DNA of 64,000 nucleotides from assembly GCF_026626705.1 (NCBI RefSeq), contig NZ_JAPNKC010000001.1:8202001-8266000 (forward strand), given 5' to 3'. Shown in pieces: positions 62,225 to 64,000 of the stretch (positions are counted from its first letter, which is position 1; each line of letters begins with the position of its first letter). Made by a program: the position numbers and the translations under genes. Below the pieces are notes generated by a model. It saw nothing but the letters and a program-made list of their open reading frames with translations, had not been told where the DNA came from and made no database searches. Source of the DNA: Pyxidicoccus sp. MSG2. GTDB lineage: Bacteria > Myxococcota > Myxococcia > Myxococcales > Myxococcaceae.

Positions 62225-62917
62225 TCAGCGGTAGGTGAGGAGGGCACGCTGCGCGCCCTCGAAGTGGCCGTGCTCGTTGAGCGTGGACAGGAACCGGGTG
62301 CGCTCGCTGTAGACGACCTTGGTGACGCCGCAGTTCGCCAGGGCCGTGTTGAGGCGGAAGGCGTGCTCGTCGGGAATGCGCAGCAGGTCCTGGCAGATGG
62401 CCGTAATCGGGCCGCCGGAGGTGAACACCAGCGCCGTCTTGGAGGCGCCCAGTTCCTGGATGAGCGCGTCCAGTGCCCGGATGCAGCGCTCGCGGAAGCC
62501 AGGCCAGGGCTCGGCGTATTCGTCATCGTGCCGGCCGCTCACCCAGCGGGCCACGGCCTCCGTGAACAACTCCTGGAACGCGCGGCGAGGCTCCGGCGCC
62601 GCGGCGATGTCCTGCATCAGCAGCGTGCGGTCCGCGTAGCGCGGCGCGTGGCGGACGATGAGCTCGTCGAGGTCGAACTCGTCGAAGGCCGCCAGGCGCT
62701 TCGGGCTGGCCTCCACCTTGAGTGCGGCGAGGCACGCGTCGGCCGTCTGCCGGTGGCGCGTCAGGGTGCCCGTGACGACGGCGTCCACGCGCGGCAGCCG
62801 GGCCCGTAGCGTCTCCCCGAGCACCCGCGACTGCGCCACGCCCGTCTCCGAGAGCTGGTCATAGTCCGCGGCCCCGAAAGAGGCCTGTCCGTGGCGGACG
62901 AGGTACACGACGCCCAT
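62225..62917 (-). CDS. Histidine phosphatase family protein
   Basis: This 230-residue protein has the N-terminal RHG motif (VYLVRHGQASFG) with phosphohistidine, LSETGVAQSRVLGE and a C-terminal TSGGPITAICQDLL with the second active-site region. Family members remove phosphate from sugars, proteins or small molecules; the substrate is unassigned. Its ATG overlaps the stop of the phosphotransferase gene by one base (TGATG), and its stop lies 13 bases before the SDR start. Confidence 0.93.
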   Translation of the reverse strand: MGVVYLVRHGQASFGAADYDQLSETGVAQSRVLGETLRARLPRVDAVVTGTLTRHRQTADACLAALKVEASPKRLAAFDEFDLDELIVRHAPRYADRTLLMQDIAAAPEPRRAFQELFTEAVARWVSGRHDDEYAEPWPGFRERCIRALDALIQELGASKTALVFTSGGPITAICQDLLRIPDEHAFRLNTALANCGVTKVVYSERTRFLSTLNEHGHFEGAQRALLTYR

Positions 62918-63993
62918 CAGCGCGCTCCCTTCGTGCGGATGAGCCGCTCACAGCGCAGGCCGAGGTAGTTGGCCAGCACCCAGAAGTTCTTGAACGCCGG
63001 GTTGCGCGTCTGCTTGTGGTGATAGCGGTAGTAGATCTGCTGGATGATGACCACGAGCCGGAACAGGCCGTAGACCTCGTAGAAGGTCCAGTTGCCCGGC
63101 TTCAGCTTCATCTTGTCGAGGTAGTACTCCACCACCTCTTCACGCCGGAGCATCCCAGGCAGGTGCGTGGGCTGGCGCCGCGTCATGCGCAGCATGAAGT
63201 TGTCATCCGCGTGGACCCAGTAGGCCAGGGCATTGCCCAGGTCCATCAGCGGGTCGCCCAGCGTGGCCATCTCCCAGTCGAGCACGCCGATGACGCGCGT
63301 GGGCTCGGACGCGTCGAGCACCACGTTGTCGAAGCGCCAGTCATTGTGGATGACGCAGGTGGCGACGTCGTCCGGCGTGTGGGCCTTGAGCCAGTCGCGC
63401 ACGTACTTGAAGCTCAGGACGTTCCAGGTGCGGGCCTTCTCGTACCGGTCGGACCAGCCTTCAATCTGCCGCTTCGGATAGCCCGGCCCCTTGCCCAGCG
63501 AGGACAGCCCCACGGCCGCCGCGTCCACCTGGTGCAACTCCACCAGCTTGTCGATGACGTTGAGGCACAGCTGCCGCGTCGTGGCAGTGTCGAGCTGCAG
63601 GCCGCGCGGCATGTGCTTGCGTGGGATGATGCCCTCGATGCGCTCCATGACGTAGAAGTCAGAGCCGATGACGGACGCGTCCTGGCACAGCCCCACCATG
63701 GTGGGTACGGCCGGGTAGGCCGGCTTCAGCGCCTGCTGGACGTTGTACTCGCGGGCCATGTCGTGCGCGGACTTCGCCTTCGTCCCCGAAGGAGGCCGGC
63801 GCAGGATGAGGTCCCGGTTCGGGTACTTCAGCCGGTACGTCCAGTTGGAGGCGCCGCCCGAGTACTGGGTGATTTCCGGCGTGCCCTCCAGCGAAGGGAC
63901 GCGGGCCTTGAGCCAGGCATCCACGGCGGGGACGTTCAGCTCCTCGCCGGGGCGGACGGCGCCGGACGGGTCGATGGGGGTGGTGGAAGGCAT
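62917..63993 (-). CDS. Phosphotransferase (APH-like kinase) family protein
   Basis: This 358-residue kinase-fold protein resembles the APH-like domain found with acyl-CoA dehydrogenases (ACAD10/11-like). Blocks are YSGGASNWTYRLKYPNRDLILRRPP (nucleotide loop), the catalytic loop VIHNDWRFDNVVLD with Asp and Asn, and IGVLDWEMATLGDPLMDLG (metal-binding Asp). It probably phosphorylates a hydroxy-acyl-CoA or other small molecule rather than an antibiotic. It starts the three-gene operon with the phosphatase and SDR; a kinase with phosphatase and reductase suggests hydroxy-acyl metabolism, which is inference. Confidence 0.93.
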   Translation of the reverse strand: MPSTTPIDPSGAVRPGEELNVPAVDAWLKARVPSLEGTPEITQYSGGASNWTYRLKYPNRDLILRRPPSGTKAKSAHDMAREYNVQQALKPAYPAVPTMVGLCQDASVIGSDFYVMERIEGIIPRKHMPRGLQLDTATTRQLCLNVIDKLVELHQVDAAAVGLSSLGKGPGYPKRQIEGWSDRYEKARTWNVLSFKYVRDWLKAHTPDDVATCVIHNDWRFDNVVLDASEPTRVIGVLDWEMATLGDPLMDLGNALAYWVHADDNFMLRMTRRQPTHLPGMLRREEVVEYYLDKMKLKPGNWTFYEVYGLFRLVVIIQQIYYRYHHKQTRNPAFKNFWVLANYLGLRCERLIRTKGAR

Positions 63994-64000
63994 GGCGCGT

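Overview
The window is very GC-rich, with G/C strongly preferred at third codon positions. Gene content points to a myxobacterium (Myxococcus/Corallococcus-like Deltaproteobacteria/Myxococcota): a TIGR04551-type outer-membrane protein, a Cys-rich MopE-like protein, a very large SpvB/RHS lipoprotein, FG-GAP proteins, a histone-deacetylase-like enzyme, a stand-alone receiver domain and a chemoreceptor. The genus is inferred from the kind of genes, not from a database match. I found about 57 protein genes, one complete IS30 element and one IS66 remnant. I saw no rRNA, tRNA or CRISPR array.

Layout. 1-4.4 kb: a Pth2-like protein, the folate pair thyA-folA, a cobalamin adenosyltransferase, queG and a drug/metabolite transporter. 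4.4-6.3 kb: a small accessory island with a divergent 71-residue gene, a translationally coupled SIR2-like plus HAM1/ITPase-like gene pair, and the tail of an IS66 transposase. The pair resembles the effector/sensor half (KomB/KomC) of the Kongming anti-phage system, but no deaminase partner lies beside it; this is the best candidate for an unusual system. 6.3-13.1 kb: a Cys-rich secreted protein, MTA phosphorylase, a YihY/BrkB membrane protein, an M48 lipoprotein protease, Ku, superoxide dismutase and mutM.

13.1-20.9 kb: a chain of eight same-strand genes, mostly with overlapping stop and start codons: TIGR04551 protein, LptM-like lipoprotein, lysA, dapA, dapB, a FAH-family hydrolase, folK and a TPR protein. 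It combines the end of lysine/diaminopimelate synthesis with a folate step and envelope proteins. 20.9-30.7 kb: kdsD-like isomerase, fructose-6-phosphate aldolase-type transaldolase, acyl-CoA dehydrogenase with both electron-transfer flavoprotein subunits, a Coa1-like membrane protein, a peptidase-like/GNAT fusion, a second DMT transporter, a beta-CASP-like nuclease and a MOSC protein.

30.7-38.8 kb: a polymorphic-toxin locus on the minus strand, read as Cys-rich MopE-like protein, then a 2157-residue RHS lipoprotein with a ParB-like C-terminal tip, then a putative immunity protein. The toxin tip and immunity gene are clearly more AT-rich than the rest. 38.8-49.7 kb: pentapeptide-repeat protein, RluA-type pseudouridine synthase, PBP1A, pyrF, an SDR, a receiver protein, an HDAC-like deacetylase and a chemoreceptor. 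49.7-55.7 kb: MFS transporter, tatB/tatC (TatC with a large periplasmic insertion), a TrkA-domain channel-like protein, and metX preceded by a leader able to form two mutually exclusive stems. 55.7-64 kb: an FG-GAP protein, the IS30 element, GST, an AraC-Ogt fusion, a divergent Nramp-like transporter and a three-gene operon (phosphotransferase, histidine phosphatase, SDR).
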